Part shown: positions 33,664 to 41,635 of the stretch, piece after piece
Numbering within the stretch: position 1 is the first letter of the stretch
Layout: every line of letters begins with the position of its first letter
Origin: Pontibacter harenae
Lineage (GTDB): Bacteria; Bacteroidota; Bacteroidia; Cytophagales; Hymenobacteraceae
DNA length: 51,508 nt
Assembly: GCF_020907245.1 (NCBI RefSeq)
Contig: NZ_JAJJWH010000031.1
Span: forward strand, 1-51,508
Direction of reading: 5' to 3'
Translations under genes and position numbers: made by a program
Notes under the pieces: generated by a model
Told to the model about the DNA's origin: nothing
The model's input: the letters and a program-made list of their open reading frames with translations, nothing else
The model's database searches: none

Positions 33664-34388
33664 TAGTTTGTTTCGCTGAGTCAGATTTGATCACAAGTTA
33701 GGCATCCAAAATAAATCATTTGTACTAATCTGAATCAAATAAAACTCCTTTTGCTGAAAATGAATGTTATACTTTTGTGCATGTATAAAAATACGGTAGT
33801 AACTGCAGATGTTTGCCCTTTAGGGTATTGGCGGTTTTGGTCTCTAAACCCTTTGAGGAGAACCTAAAGCGAAAGCTTTAGAGTTGCAAGTAAAGCTAAA
33901 TAAGGTTGAGCATTTTAGAGGCAGGCAGTTTAAAGCTTCTCAGTACATGTAAACACCCCTCTTGCTCCCCTCAAGGGGAGAATTTACTATAATGAAATGG
34001 GACTAAAGAACTGTTTCATACTGTTTTAGACCTGGCGCGGGAATTATTCCCTTGCCTACTAACATGGTTGAGTCTGTGACTCGACGGGCTTGAAAAGGCT
34101 GATTACAGCTAATGCGAGAATTATCTCGTTACTTACAGAGTGTTTGTAGATCTCCAGGATAACAAGAAGGTGGGATATCTTTTTTGCAGGAGACCTAGCA
34201 GAAGGAACAGCCTTTGTTGGGATTTTTAAATGGTGGAGTCAGAGATTCCACCATTTAAAAAGTCAATAATCTGGAGATTCGCGCCAGTGAGTTTAAAAGT
34301 TCAGAATGATATTTTTTCTTCGGAGCTTAGCTTGTAGGGAAAAACAAAGCATAAACCATTCATCAGATAATCAGAGCTACAAATACAG
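33664..34388. other. Intergenic region with hairpin cluster, no gene
   Basis: About 725 bases between truA and the ABC exporter. It holds a palindrome CTCCCCTCAAGGGGAG (33965-33980) and the cluster of four hairpins described separately (34039-34261). No coding frame was recognised. Confidence 0.5.
34039..34261. repeat. Cluster of four REP-like hairpins
   Basis: Four short stem-loops lie within 223 bases: GGGAATTATTCCC (34039-34051), GTTGAGTCTGTGACTCGAC (34067-34085, stem with one G-T wobble), CGAGAATTATCTCG (34115-34128) and TTTTTAAATGGTGGA paired with TCCACCATTTAAAAA (34223-34237 with 34247-34261, perfect 15-bp stem). The first and third share a GCGxGAATTATxxC core with stem differences that keep pairing; the second and fourth share a GAGTC...GAYTC core. 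They lie upstream of the ABC exporter and could be REP elements or a structured leader. Confidence 0.55.
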
Positions 34389-36137
34389 ATGCCGAAATCA
34401 AAAAAGTTAAATAACGTTACGCTGGGTCATGTCTTCAAAACCATTATCTGGCCCAGGAAGAAGTACCTTACCATCGGGCTGGTCCTGATCGTGATCAGCC
34501 GTTTGGCGGGTTTAGTTTTGCCTGGTGCCAGCAAATATCTTATTGATGATGTTATTCCGAACAGTGACTTTGACATGCTGAAGTGGTTGATATTGGCCGT
34601 AGTAGCAGCCATTGTGGTGCAGGCAATAACTTCTTTTGCCCTGACGCAAATACTAAGCGTAGAGGCCCAGCATCTTATTTCGCAGCTACGGGCCAAGGTG
34701 CAGCGGCATATTATTCAGCTGCCGATCCGTTTCTTCGACAATACCAAAACAGGCGAACTGGTGTCTAGGATTATGACTGATGTGGAAGGCGTCAGGAACC
34801 TAGTAGGAACTGGTTTTGCCCAAATGATTGGAGGGGTGCTAACCTCACTGATCTGCCTGGTGTTGCTGATTGTCATCAGTCCGCTCATGACTTTGTTTGT
34901 CTTATTTCCAGTGGCTATTTTCGGTGTCATCTCACTTAAAGCCTTCGGTAAGATAAGGCCTATCTTTAGGGAACGCGGTGTAATCAATGCCGAAGTTACA
35001 GGCAGGCTAACCGAAACGCTGGGAGGCGTGCGCGTGATAAAGGGTTTCAATGCAGAGGAACAGGAGATAAAAACGTTTGAAGATGGCGTTACGCGACTTT
35101 TCCTAAACGTGAAAAAGAGCCTAATTACGACCAGTTTGGTTACCTCCTCGGCTACCCTATTGCTGGGCCTTGCTTCGGCTGGCATCATGGGTATAGGCGG
35201 CTACCTTATCATGAACGGAGAATTAACCTTCGGTGATTTTCTGGCCTTTACGCTATACCTTGGTTTTATGATCGCGCCCATCCTGCAGATGAGCAACATC
35301 GGGAGTCAGTTTACGGAGGCCTTTGCAGGGCTAGACCGTACGGAAGAAATTCTGAACATGCCTCTGGAGGACGATGGCAGCCAGAGAACTCTACAGCTAG
35401 ATCATATCGAAGGAGACATTGTTTTCGAAAATGTATCTTTTGCCTACGAACCTGGAAAAGACGTGGTAAAGGCTGTCAGTTTTAAAGCGCCTGCCGGGTC
35501 TGTTACAGCTTTGGTAGGGACATCGGGTTCAGGAAAAACCACCATTGCTGGGTTGGCAGCTTCGTTCTTAAACCCCGACAGCGGCACTATTACCGTAGAC
35601 GGGCACAACCTGCAAGCCATTAGCCTGCAGAGCTACAGAAGTCAACTGGGAGTAGTGTTACAAGATGATTTCTTGTTTGAGGGCACTATAAGGGACAATA
35701 TTCTTTTCCCACGCCCTGGTGCCTCCGAAGAAAAACTGATGCAGGCCGTGCAAGCAGCCCATGTGCAGGAATTTACCGACCGCTTCCCTGATGGCCTGAA
35801 CACGCTGATTGGAGAGCGGGGCGTAAAACTTTCGGGAGGGCAAAGACAACGCATTGCCATTGCCAGGGCTATTTTGGCCGATCCGCGCATCCTGATCCTG
35901 GATGAGGCGACTTCTAATTTGGACACTGAAAGCGAGAGCCTGATTCAGGCTAGCCTGAAGACCCTGATGCAGGGCCGCACCACTTTTGTTATCGCCCACC
36001 GCCTGAGCACCATTCGCCAAGCCGACCAGATATTGGTGATAGAGCAGGGCAACATTGCCGAGCAAGGTAAGCACGAAGAACTACTGGAAAAGCAAGGGAG
36101 ATACTACCAATTATATACTTACCAGGCAAGGATTTAA
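34389..36137 (+). CDS. ABC exporter, fused permease and ATPase (MsbA/lipid or drug type)
   Basis: Half-transporter working as a homodimer in the inner membrane. The N-terminal membrane domain has about six helices (residues 20-310; first KYLTIGLVLIVISRLAGLVL). The C-terminal ATPase has Walker A GTSGSGKTT (about 376), Q-loop VVLQDDFLF, signature LSGGQRQRIAIARA (about 482), Walker B ILILDEATSNLD (about 500) and switch His in IAHRLSTI. The 582-residue length is typical. The ATG at 34389 begins a normal cytoplasmic lead MPKSKKLNN. It stands alone; the hairpin cluster lies upstream. Substrate cannot be told from sequence; lipid, peptide or drug are possible. Confidence 0.92.
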   Translation: MPKSKKLNNVTLGHVFKTIIWPRKKYLTIGLVLIVISRLAGLVLPGASKYLIDDVIPNSDFDMLKWLILAVVAAIVVQAITSFALTQILSVEAQHLISQLRAKVQRHIIQLPIRFFDNTKTGELVSRIMTDVEGVRNLVGTGFAQMIGGVLTSLICLVLLIVISPLMTLFVLFPVAIFGVISLKAFGKIRPIFRERGVINAEVTGRLTETLGGVRVIKGFNAEEQEIKTFEDGVTRLFLNVKKSLITTSLVTSSATLLLGLASAGIMGIGGYLIMNGELTFGDFLAFTLYLGFMIAPILQMSNIGSQFTEAFAGLDRTEEILNMPLEDDGSQRTLQLDHIEGDIVFENVSFAYEPGKDVVKAVSFKAPAGSVTALVGTSGSGKTTIAGLAASFLNPDSGTITVDGHNLQAISLQSYRSQLGVVLQDDFLFEGTIRDNILFPRPGASEEKLMQAVQAAHVQEFTDRFPDGLNTLIGERGVKLSGGQRQRIAIARAILADPRILILDEATSNLDTESESLIQASLKTLMQGRTTFVIAHRLSTIRQADQILVIEQGNIAEQGKHEELLEKQGRYYQLYTYQARI

Positions 36138-36295
36138 ATAAGGTTCTGGAGCTACGGCTGTTCCCTTAGTTTTGTGCCTTGTAGTGGGAGTAAAACCCGC
36201 GTTTTTCGTACCCAAGGCGCAAAAAGGCATATCTATTAGAGCTAAGGTTCGTATCTAACATAGAACTTTTAAAGAATTTTAAACTAAATAACACT

Positions 36296-36493
36296 ATGGA
36301 CGACAATAGCAAAACAACACTTAAGAATTTAGTAGATGAGCCTTCTCAGGTAAAAGAAATTGTAAATGACCCTAATAAAGGAATTAACTTCTATCAGAAC
36401 CTTCCTGTAAAGCAAAAGCAGTATTTACTGTACGCCGCTGCTGCAGGTTTGGTAGGATATGGTATCTACTTAGGCAGCAGCAAAGCAAACTAA
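36296..36493 (+). CDS. Small membrane protein (65 aa)
   Basis: Function not recognised. A soluble N-terminal half (MDDNSKTTLKNLVDEPSQVK) precedes one membrane segment near the C terminus (YLLYAAAAGLVGYGIYLG, about 43-60). A hairpin terminator follows immediately, supporting a real, separately transcribed gene. It lies 158 bases after the ABC exporter and could be its partner, but nothing in the sequence shows that. Confidence 0.65.
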   Translation: MDDNSKTTLKNLVDEPSQVKEIVNDPNKGINFYQNLPVKQKQYLLYAAAAGLVGYGIYLGSSKAN

Positions 36494-36496
36494 TCT

Positions 36497-36538
36497 AAAA
36501 CGACTTCGGCAGACCAATTGGCCTGCCGAAGTCGTTTT
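36497..36538 (+). terminator. Rho-independent terminator
   Basis: AAAACGACTTCGGCAG (36497-36512) pairs perfectly with CTGCCGAAGTCGTTTT (36523-36538). It lies just after the 65-residue gene. Confidence 0.85.
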
Positions 36539-36553
36539 GCTGTTTACATTAAT

Positions 36554-36605
36554 AAAAAAACGTTGCTATCATTGTCAACTTCTGATAATGATAGCAACGT
36601 TTTTT
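36554..36605 (-). terminator. Terminator of the minus-strand lipoprotein gene
   Basis: A long perfect stem, about 19 bp (AAAAAACGTTGCTATCATT with its complement), flanked by A and T runs, sits 12 bases from the stop of the gene at 36617. It could act on both strands. Confidence 0.8.
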
Positions 36606-36616
36606 ATAGACTAACT

Positions 36617-37096
36617 TTAGTTTCTTCTTACGAACTTCCAGGTGTATACTCCTACTCTGGATGTGGTTTTCTCGTCGTCTGGCACATTATGAGGGAAGCC
36701 TGCCCAAGCCTCTTCGTCCTCCCAAACCATAACGGTGTCAGAAAGCGTCTTGATTAAATAGTCGGTGGTAACATTACCTTGCTTTAATTGTATGTAGGTA
36801 GAGTCATTTGCATCAGGAAAACTATACTCCCAAACATCTCTTTCCGAACTGTTTGGTAAAGTAACAGTCATACGTCGGCCATCAAAGTTAAAGTAAGCTT
36901 CACGTATCGAAGAGTCGGAATACATTACTCTGTCTCCATCACCATAGTACACTCTTTTAACAGATGTGTTTGTCCAGTCGCCTCTCATGTCAGCATCAAT
37001 TGCTGAGACTGGCATTGGTACAGTCTCCTCGTTTTCTTCTTTGCAAGAGGCTAAAAATAGAGTTGCGAGCAGTGGGATTAATATAAGCTTTTTCAT
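36617..37096 (-). CDS. Hypothetical lipoprotein (159 aa)
   Basis: Function not recognised. A signal peptide with lipobox FLASC (Cys18) gives a lipidated protein. The mature part is beta-rich (DWTNTSVKRVYYGDGDRVMY, AYFNFDGRRMTVTLPNSSER, YLIKTLSDTVMVWEDEEAW), recalling small lipocalin-like or fatty-acid-binding-protein-like lipoproteins of Bacteroidota; this is only resemblance. The start at 37096 places the signal peptide correctly. The gene is convergent with the small membrane protein gene. 37097-37422 upstream shows no gene. Confidence 0.7.
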   Translation of the reverse strand: MKKLILIPLLATLFLASCKEENEETVPMPVSAIDADMRGDWTNTSVKRVYYGDGDRVMYSDSSIREAYFNFDGRRMTVTLPNSSERDVWEYSFPDANDSTYIQLKQGNVTTDYLIKTLSDTVMVWEDEEAWAGFPHNVPDDEKTTSRVGVYTWKFVRRN

Positions 37097-37422
37097 AAAA
37101 CTTCGGTTTAAGTTAATAAAGGTGTTTAAATCAAAAATGTTGTTTTTTAAAGGTAAATGCGTAGCCTGAAAAACATGTGATTACGTAATACGACACTTTT
37201 TTTGATGGGGTTTTTGAACCTGCTCTTATAGCACCAGGAGTAGGAAAATGAACAAAACTCGAACATCAAGTTAGAAAAGTGATAGTGGTCTTAAATCGCT
37301 GAGGTGCTGCATGGTTTGTTAGAGACAACTGGCACACGACGTGAAGAATTTGCAGTTCGAGAAAGCAAGGATAAATTAATTGCCAACTATTGATCTGAGC
37401 ATGATCGGGATAAGAACATGAT

Positions 37423-37467
37423 ATAACAGCAACAGCCGTAACGTTAACGCACGGCTGTTGCTGTTAT
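37423..37467 (-). terminator. Hairpin downstream of the 37486 hydrolase
   Basis: ATAACAGCAACAGCCGT (37423-37439) pairs with ACGGCTGTTGCTGTTAT (37451-37467), a 17-bp stem. The poly-T on the minus strand precedes rather than follows the stem, so the terminator call is only moderate. Confidence 0.5.
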
Positions 37468-37485
37468 AAAAAAAGTATCGCTTGC

Positions 37486-38322
37486 TTATTTGCGAAGGAA
37501 ATCAATTAGCGCACTGTTCAGTTTTTCCTTGTGTGTGAGGAACAAACCATGCGGGGCACCTTCTATTTTAACGTACTTATTGTTCCATATTTCTTTAGTC
37601 GACTGTTCGCTGCTTGTTTTAATAGGTACGATCTGGTCGGCATCTCCGTGTACGATAAGGGTAGGTACCGTAACGTTGCGTAACTCAGGACGGAAGTCGG
37701 TGTTTGCCCAGGCCTTAGCCGTTTCGATAGTACCACGTGGCGAAGCAGCCGAAGTGATACTCCAATCGTAATGCAACTGCTGCTCGCTTACAGTATCTTT
37801 GTTGTCGCTATAGTTGTAGAACTGCTTGCTGAATTCTGCCAGGAACGTAACGCGCTTGGTTTTGAGCGATTCCATTATCTCGTTCAGCTTATCTTCTGGC
37901 ACTCCGTCGGGGTTATCGTCAGTCTTCTTCACCATAGGTATAACCGAACTGATCAGTACGGCTTTGGCGACACGCTCGTCGCCGAACATGCTCAGGTAGC
38001 GTACCACTTCACCGCCACCCATCGAGAAACCTACCAGCACACAATCCCATAGGTTAAGCTGTTCGATCAGGGTACGCAGGTCCTGTGCAAGTGAGCTGTA
38101 GTCATAATTTAGGTAAGGTCGGTCGGAGTCGCCGAAACCACGGCGGTCGTAGGCAATGCAGCGGAAGCCCGCGTCCACAATGGCTTGTACCTGGTTTTCC
38201 CACATCTTATGGCTCAGAGGCCAACCGTGGATCAGGATTACGGGCTGCCCTTGGCCATAGTCCTGGTAGTTTAAGTAAACATTTTCGCCTCTCTGGCTGT
38301 CTTCTGTTTCGATAAATGGCAT
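37486..38322 (-). CDS. Alpha/beta hydrolase, non-haem haloperoxidase type
   Basis: The 278-residue protein follows the chloroperoxidase/esterase pattern: HGWPLSHKMWE (32-42), AYDRRGFGDSDRP (57-69), nucleophile elbow VGFSMGGGEVVRYL (Ser100), acid in VHGDADQIVP and catalytic His in EGAPHGLFLTHKE. Members are better seen as serine esterases with peroxide-forming side activity than as real haloperoxidases. No signal peptide. The ATG at 38322 is the natural start. The upstream gap to 38592 holds no gene; a large inverted repeat starts there. Confidence 0.85.
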   Translation of the reverse strand: MPFIETEDSQRGENVYLNYQDYGQGQPVILIHGWPLSHKMWENQVQAIVDAGFRCIAYDRRGFGDSDRPYLNYDYSSLAQDLRTLIEQLNLWDCVLVGFSMGGGEVVRYLSMFGDERVAKAVLISSVIPMVKKTDDNPDGVPEDKLNEIMESLKTKRVTFLAEFSKQFYNYSDNKDTVSEQQLHYDWSITSAASPRGTIETAKAWANTDFRPELRNVTVPTLIVHGDADQIVPIKTSSEQSTKEIWNNKYVKIEGAPHGLFLTHKEKLNSALIDFLRK

Positions 38323-38592
38323 AATTAAGTTTGTTTTGGTTGATTTATAGTGATAGTTATAAAAGCTAATAATGGCTATTACTTTAACTACTTAATGAAT
38401 CTAAATGTTTTTAGAAAGGCTTGTGCTGCAGTACTACCACAGTCATATACCAGTGCTAGCACAAAGCTATACTGCTGAGCAGATAGAGCATGATAGACTA
38501 TTGGGAAAGAAAGGGCGGGTATGGACCTAGCGGTTTTCAAGGTTTGTATAGCCTGCTTAGAATTTGTTTTGGAGGATGGTGTTTTATAGTTG

Positions 38593-38707
38593 GTGTGGTC
38601 CAACCACCCCCAACCCCCAATGCCGTCAACTTAAGGATTTTTCTAGGTTTATACGAACTAAGAACCTTTAGTTGACGGCATTGGGGGTGGTTGGACTACT
38701 TCGCACC
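38593..38707. repeat. Large inverted repeat, MITE-like
   Basis: The left arm (38593-38636, with GTCCAACCACCCCC and CCAATGCCGTCAACT) is complementary to the right arm (38665-38707, with AGTTGACGGCATTGG and GGGTGGTTGGAC), around a 28-base spacer. The left arm has about six extra bases. The outer motif TGGTCCAACCACCCC resembles the ends of the 49.6-kb element (TGGTCTAACCACCCC), suggesting one family of mobile repeats. Confidence 0.65.
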
Positions 38708-38830
38708 AACAGTCAAGGTTGTCAACCAATATGCTATCGTGCTCCCGTCTCTGAACATGTGTAGCTGTCTGGAAAGAAGAGACACTAGCAGCAAGCTAGA
38801 GCTAGCGAGGAAAGGAAAAGCAGCTTCCAT

Positions 38831-38862
38831 AAAAAAGGCCTCTGCGTTAGCAGAGGCCTTTT
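38831..38862 (-). terminator. Terminator of the 58-residue gene at 38866
   Basis: A 13-bp stem AAAAGGCCTCTGC / GCAGAGGCCTTTT with a 4-base loop, followed on the minus strand by further T residues. It lies directly after the stop at 38866. Confidence 0.85.
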
Positions 38863-38865
38863 GGT

Positions 38866-39042
38866 TTAGTTTGCCAGTATTGGTATTAACTCGCGCTCAT
38901 GGTATACCAGTCCTCTCCATAAAGGATGATCTTTTACAATGTTGTAATAGACGCTTTTCAGGTATTGGCTTATGATCAATGTTATATCTGGATTCACTTT
39001 CGTAAACACTTCAGATCCTATAGGAAATTTATTTTCTGTCAT
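38866..39042 (-). CDS. Small hypothetical protein (58 aa), copy A
   Basis: Too short for most gene finders, but supported by a paralogue of identical length at 41073-41249 and by a terminator directly after the stop. The product starts MTENKFPIGSEVFTKVNPD and continues with an amphipathic helix containing QYLKSVYYNIVK and the end VYHERELIPI. Shared with the paralogue: the first 13 residues, VNPD, QYLK, the Y-Y pair, LVY, ERELIP. No signal or membrane segment. Function unknown; the duplication suggests a retained role, perhaps binding a partner protein or nucleic acid. Confidence 0.75.
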   Translation of the reverse strand: MTENKFPIGSEVFTKVNPDITLIISQYLKSVYYNIVKDHPLWRGLVYHERELIPILAN

Positions 39043-39279
39043 ACTTTATGTGTACGTATCTAGATTGAATACCAACGGGTTATTCTAATTTTTTTTGAAA
39101 AAGGTGCCACTGAGCTAGATCAGGTCCCTTAAAATTTAAATGGGTTGCTGGGCCAGGTGCGCATTTACTAATGGGAGGCTTTAGGGAGTTGCCAGAATAT
39201 AGAAATAATCCTGAATTGCAAGCTCTTGCCAACAGATCTTTGCGTTCCTGCTGCCCTAGCATTCATAACAGCAGAAAGC

Positions 39280-39690
39280 TTATTTTTTCAATAGCTTTAC
39301 GATACGCTTGTTCTTAAATATACTTACAATGCTTTTTGTGGTCAGCAACAATGCCAGACTTCCGATGGCTACTATTTTTACCACCGTCTGCGGATCCCGG
39401 ATGGTGCGGAATCGACTACTACCTTCTTTCATTTCGATAAAGCCTACAGGTACCAATACCATACCGCCGCCTCCGCCGCTGCCAGAACCTTCTCCGTCTA
39501 CTTTTGTGCCGGCACCGCCGCCGCCGCCAAAACCATACATAGCTTTAGAAACAGGAATAACTGTTATTCCATCGCGTTCTACTGGCTCGCCATAAATAGT
39601 AGAACTGTTAGCAGCTACGCCCAGCTTTTCGGCCAGCCGTTCTACAAAGTGAGGTTCAGCAGCACTAACCGTTTTGTTATCTTTTTCCAT
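39280..39690 (-). CDS. GerW/YtfJ-like protein with C-terminal membrane segment
   Basis: GerW (YtfJ) proteins are known from spore formers, but relatives occur widely in non-sporulating bacteria with unknown role. The 136-residue protein has the family block SSTIYGEPVERDGITVIPVSK (about 29-49), then Gly-rich GFGGGGGAG and SGSGGGGGM (53-77) and LVPVGFIEMKEG. A hydrophobic C-terminal stretch (TVVKIVAIGSLALLLTTKSI) probably anchors it in the membrane. The start ATG at 39690 is good. The organism shows no other sporulation genes here, so a spore function is unlikely. Confidence 0.75.
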   Translation of the reverse strand: MEKDNKTVSAAEPHFVERLAEKLGVAANSSTIYGEPVERDGITVIPVSKAMYGFGGGGGAGTKVDGEGSGSGGGGGMVLVPVGFIEMKEGSSRFRTIRDPQTVVKIVAIGSLALLLTTKSIVSIFKNKRIVKLLKK

Positions 39691-39799
39691 ATGCAGGCGC
39701 TTTAGTTTAGTTTAAGGAATATTTAAGTACGATTGCCTTTAGCTGAAGTTTAGGTGTAAGAGCTTGTTTAGCCACTGTTGCTGGTACTGAGCTAGGGTA

Positions 39800-39878
39800 T
39801 GCTAATAGCTTGTACTGTTACTCGTGCTGAAGGTATAGCTGCGTGTAAAGAAGTCACGAGCTTTAAGCTATCTCCAGC
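39800..39878. repeat. REP/BIME-like element (degenerate copy)
   Basis: A copy of the repeat family also seen at 41466, 44901 and 45134: an arm near TAGCTTGTACTGTTACT, a conserved centre (CTGAAGGTATAGCTGCGTG, 39828-39846) and an inverted arm CACGAGCTTTAAGCT ending near CCAGCA. It lies just upstream of the 39952 gene. Confidence 0.55.
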
Positions 39879-39951
39879 AAGGCTTACTCGTCAGATACAT
39901 TTTTAATCTTCTGAGAGAAGCTTATATTTAGCTTTCAAACTTTATACGCTC

Positions 39952-40464
39952 ATGAAGTTCCTGTTCCTTTGCCTCAGTTGGCTTCTTCTGTCTGTTCCTG
40001 TCTTGGCCCAAAATATTTAGTTGCGAAAACTCCTCAAATTGAAAGAGATGGAGCATGCGAAAGTAGATAAGCAGCTATCCAGGATGGGGTGGAAATTTAT
40101 GTCGGACAGCAAACCAACGGACGACATAATGGGTCAAGCGGTTTGGGCTTATGAACCCAATGTTGGTGGTGCCACAGCCTGGTGTGTTCTTTATTACAAC
40201 ACAACCAGCCCTTCTCGTATTCTTTATAACATCTACGGCGGTTATGCCATCCAAAAGATTCAGAAGAAAATAAAGCGACGTAAAGTGAACATCATGGAAG
40301 AAGGGCAAGAGTTGGAGCGGGTACAGTATCTGGCGGCTTATGCTGATTACCCTGATGATCAATATATAATGCGACTTATGACGTATAAGCAGCCAAACTA
40401 CTATGGCATAAAAATCTTCGATAAAAGCGACTATTTAAAAGCAAAGAAAAATGGCCGCCTGTAA
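39952..40464 (+). pseudogene. Secreted hypothetical protein gene with in-frame TAG (paralogue of 30868 gene)
   Basis: From an ATG at 39952 a clear signal peptide is read (MKFLFLCLSWLLLSVPVLAQ), followed two codons later by TAG at 40018-40020. The frame then continues without change for 147 codons to 40464. The product beyond the stop (LKEMEHAKVDKQLSRMGWKF, then VQYLAAYADYPDDQYIMRLM) is homologous to the intact 30868 gene, whose sequence at this point reads AQNLSVNTLIKLRQM; the TAG sits where that protein has Ser. So this is a single nonsense change just after the signal peptide. Without a signal the downstream part could not be secreted. Real pseudogene, suppressed stop or error are all possible. 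Confidence 0.8.
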
Positions 40465-40503
40465 ACTAAAGGCGGACAAAGCTGCTGGTAAGTTGCAAAT
40501 GTG

Positions 40504-40590
40504 AACCTGCTCTTGGTTAGTCCTTGAACTCTTGCTGGAGGTATATTAGTAGGCAAAACAGGTACACGAGCTGCAAGCTCGCACCAGCAT
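40504..40590. repeat. REP/BIME-like element (diverged copy)
   Basis: The right half is a clean hairpin copy: CACGAGCTGCAAGCTCGCACCAGC (about 40565-40588), with stem GAGCT/AGCTC. The left half is strongly diverged. The repeat overlaps the upstream part of the 40640 gene. Confidence 0.55.
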
Positions 40591-40639
40591 GTGTAGAATA
40601 CACGGTAAACGTAAAGCAGCTAAAGCACAAAGCAGAAGT

Positions 40640-41011
40640 ATGAATCTGACAGTAGGATGTAAAGTAACATGGACAGAGTCGGTGTATACGCCTTACACAG
40701 AAGGAGAAACATCAGACTTTATCGGGGAGCGAACGATAACCGGCAGGATAACAGCAGAAGGGTATGCGAAGAAAACGAACTACCATTTCTTCACAATTCA
40801 TGTATATAGCGCGGAAGGGGTAAACGCACACGAGATAGAAGCGCAAAGCAAGATCGTCAGGCGGGGCGTAGTCCTTTACCCGAAATGCAGGATTATAGCT
40901 ACACCCGACAACTACGCGGAACTGGTGCAGGAAAAGGCAGCGCGGAAGGAAAACAGCAGCCCCGTATGTTATGCCCACTTGAAAGGCTTTCGCGAAGGTT
41001 TCAAAGATTAA
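40640..41011 (+). CDS. Hypothetical protein (123 aa)
   Basis: Function not recognised. The start at 40640 (MNLTVGCKVTWTESVYTPYT) is preferred; an in-frame ATG at 40589 would begin inside the REP-like element and give a low-complexity basic lead. The protein has a beta-rich first half (DFIGERTITGRITAEGYAKK) and segments NYHFFTIHVYSAEGVNAHE and KCRIIATPDNYAELVQEKAA. No signal or membrane segment. It is convergent with the 58-residue gene at 41073 and shares its terminator (41038-41067). Confidence 0.65.
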   Translation: MNLTVGCKVTWTESVYTPYTEGETSDFIGERTITGRITAEGYAKKTNYHFFTIHVYSAEGVNAHEIEAQSKIVRRGVVLYPKCRIIATPDNYAELVQEKAARKENSSPVCYAHLKGFREGFKD

Positions 41012-41037
41012 GCTCCTGGTAATGGCTTGATTGTCAT

Positions 41038-41067
41038 AAAAAAGCCCCTGCCGAAAACAGGGGCTTT
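41038..41067. terminator. Bidirectional terminator
   Basis: AAAGCCCCTG (41041-41050) pairs with CAGGGGCTTT (41058-41067); A and T runs flank the stem. It ends the 123-residue gene (plus) and the 58-residue gene (minus). Confidence 0.8.
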
Positions 41068-41072
41068 ATAGT

Positions 41073-41249
41073 TTAACTTATCGGTACAGGTATTAATTCC
41101 CGCTCATAGTATACCAGGTCCTTCTGCGAAGGATTACCTTTTACAGTACAGTAATAGATACGTTTCAGGTATTGGCGGATGGTTAATATCAGATCTGGAT
41201 TCACTTTTGCAAACACTTCGGACCCGATGGGAAATTTGTTTTCTGTCAT
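41073..41249 (-). CDS. Small hypothetical protein (58 aa), copy B
   Basis: Paralogue of the gene at 38866-39042, same length and start (MTENKFPIGSEVF, then AKVNPDLILTIRQYLKRIYY). It ends VYYERELIPVPIS. The helix is more basic here (QYLKRIYYCTVKGNPSQKD). Its terminator is shared with the convergent 123-residue gene. The two copies stand about 2.2 kb apart with a similar arrangement (gene followed by strong terminator), which suggests segmental duplication or repeated capture. Function unknown. Confidence 0.75.
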   Translation of the reverse strand: MTENKFPIGSEVFAKVNPDLILTIRQYLKRIYYCTVKGNPSQKDLVYYERELIPVPIS

Positions 41250-41465
41250 ACTATAGTGTACGGCTTTGAAGGGAATAGCAACGGGTTATAGTAGATTATA
41301 AGTAAAGAGACAAAATTAGTTTAATATAAATATGAATCCGAAAGCACTTGCAGTTGATTTATAATCAAATTATTACACTTAAAAAGTCTTGTGTCTTGTG
41401 TCGTGATACTTGTGTCCCAATACTTGATTAAAAGGTGCCGCTGGGCGATATCAGGTGCTCTGATA

Positions 41466-41550
41466 GTGGGAGCTTACAGCTCATCCTGTTACTTTAGCTG
41501 AAGGTACAGCCGGGTGGAAAAGAAAGTCACAAGCTGCAAATGCTCAAAAA
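41466..41550. repeat. REP/BIME-like element
   Basis: Copy with left arm GGGAGCTTACAGCTCATC, centre CTGTTACTTTAGCTGAAGG and TACAGCCGGGTGGAAA, and right arm CACAAGCTGCAAATGCTC. The order and spacing match the copies at 44901 and 45134. It lies upstream of the Crp-family gene. Confidence 0.6.
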
Positions 41551-41635
41551 CAAGGCTGTTATGATTAAACCATAGTTTGCAAACCACCCAACTCGCCTTA
41601 AATTGCAGATAATTGCAACAGAAACATTCCTGAGT

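Noticed and set aside
37180..37190. ATTACGTAAT palindrome as an operator
   Set aside because: Short, AT-rich and single; no nearby regulator or second copy.
39280..39690. Sporulation gene
   Set aside because: GerW/YtfJ relatives are widespread in non-sporulating bacteria and no other spore genes are present.
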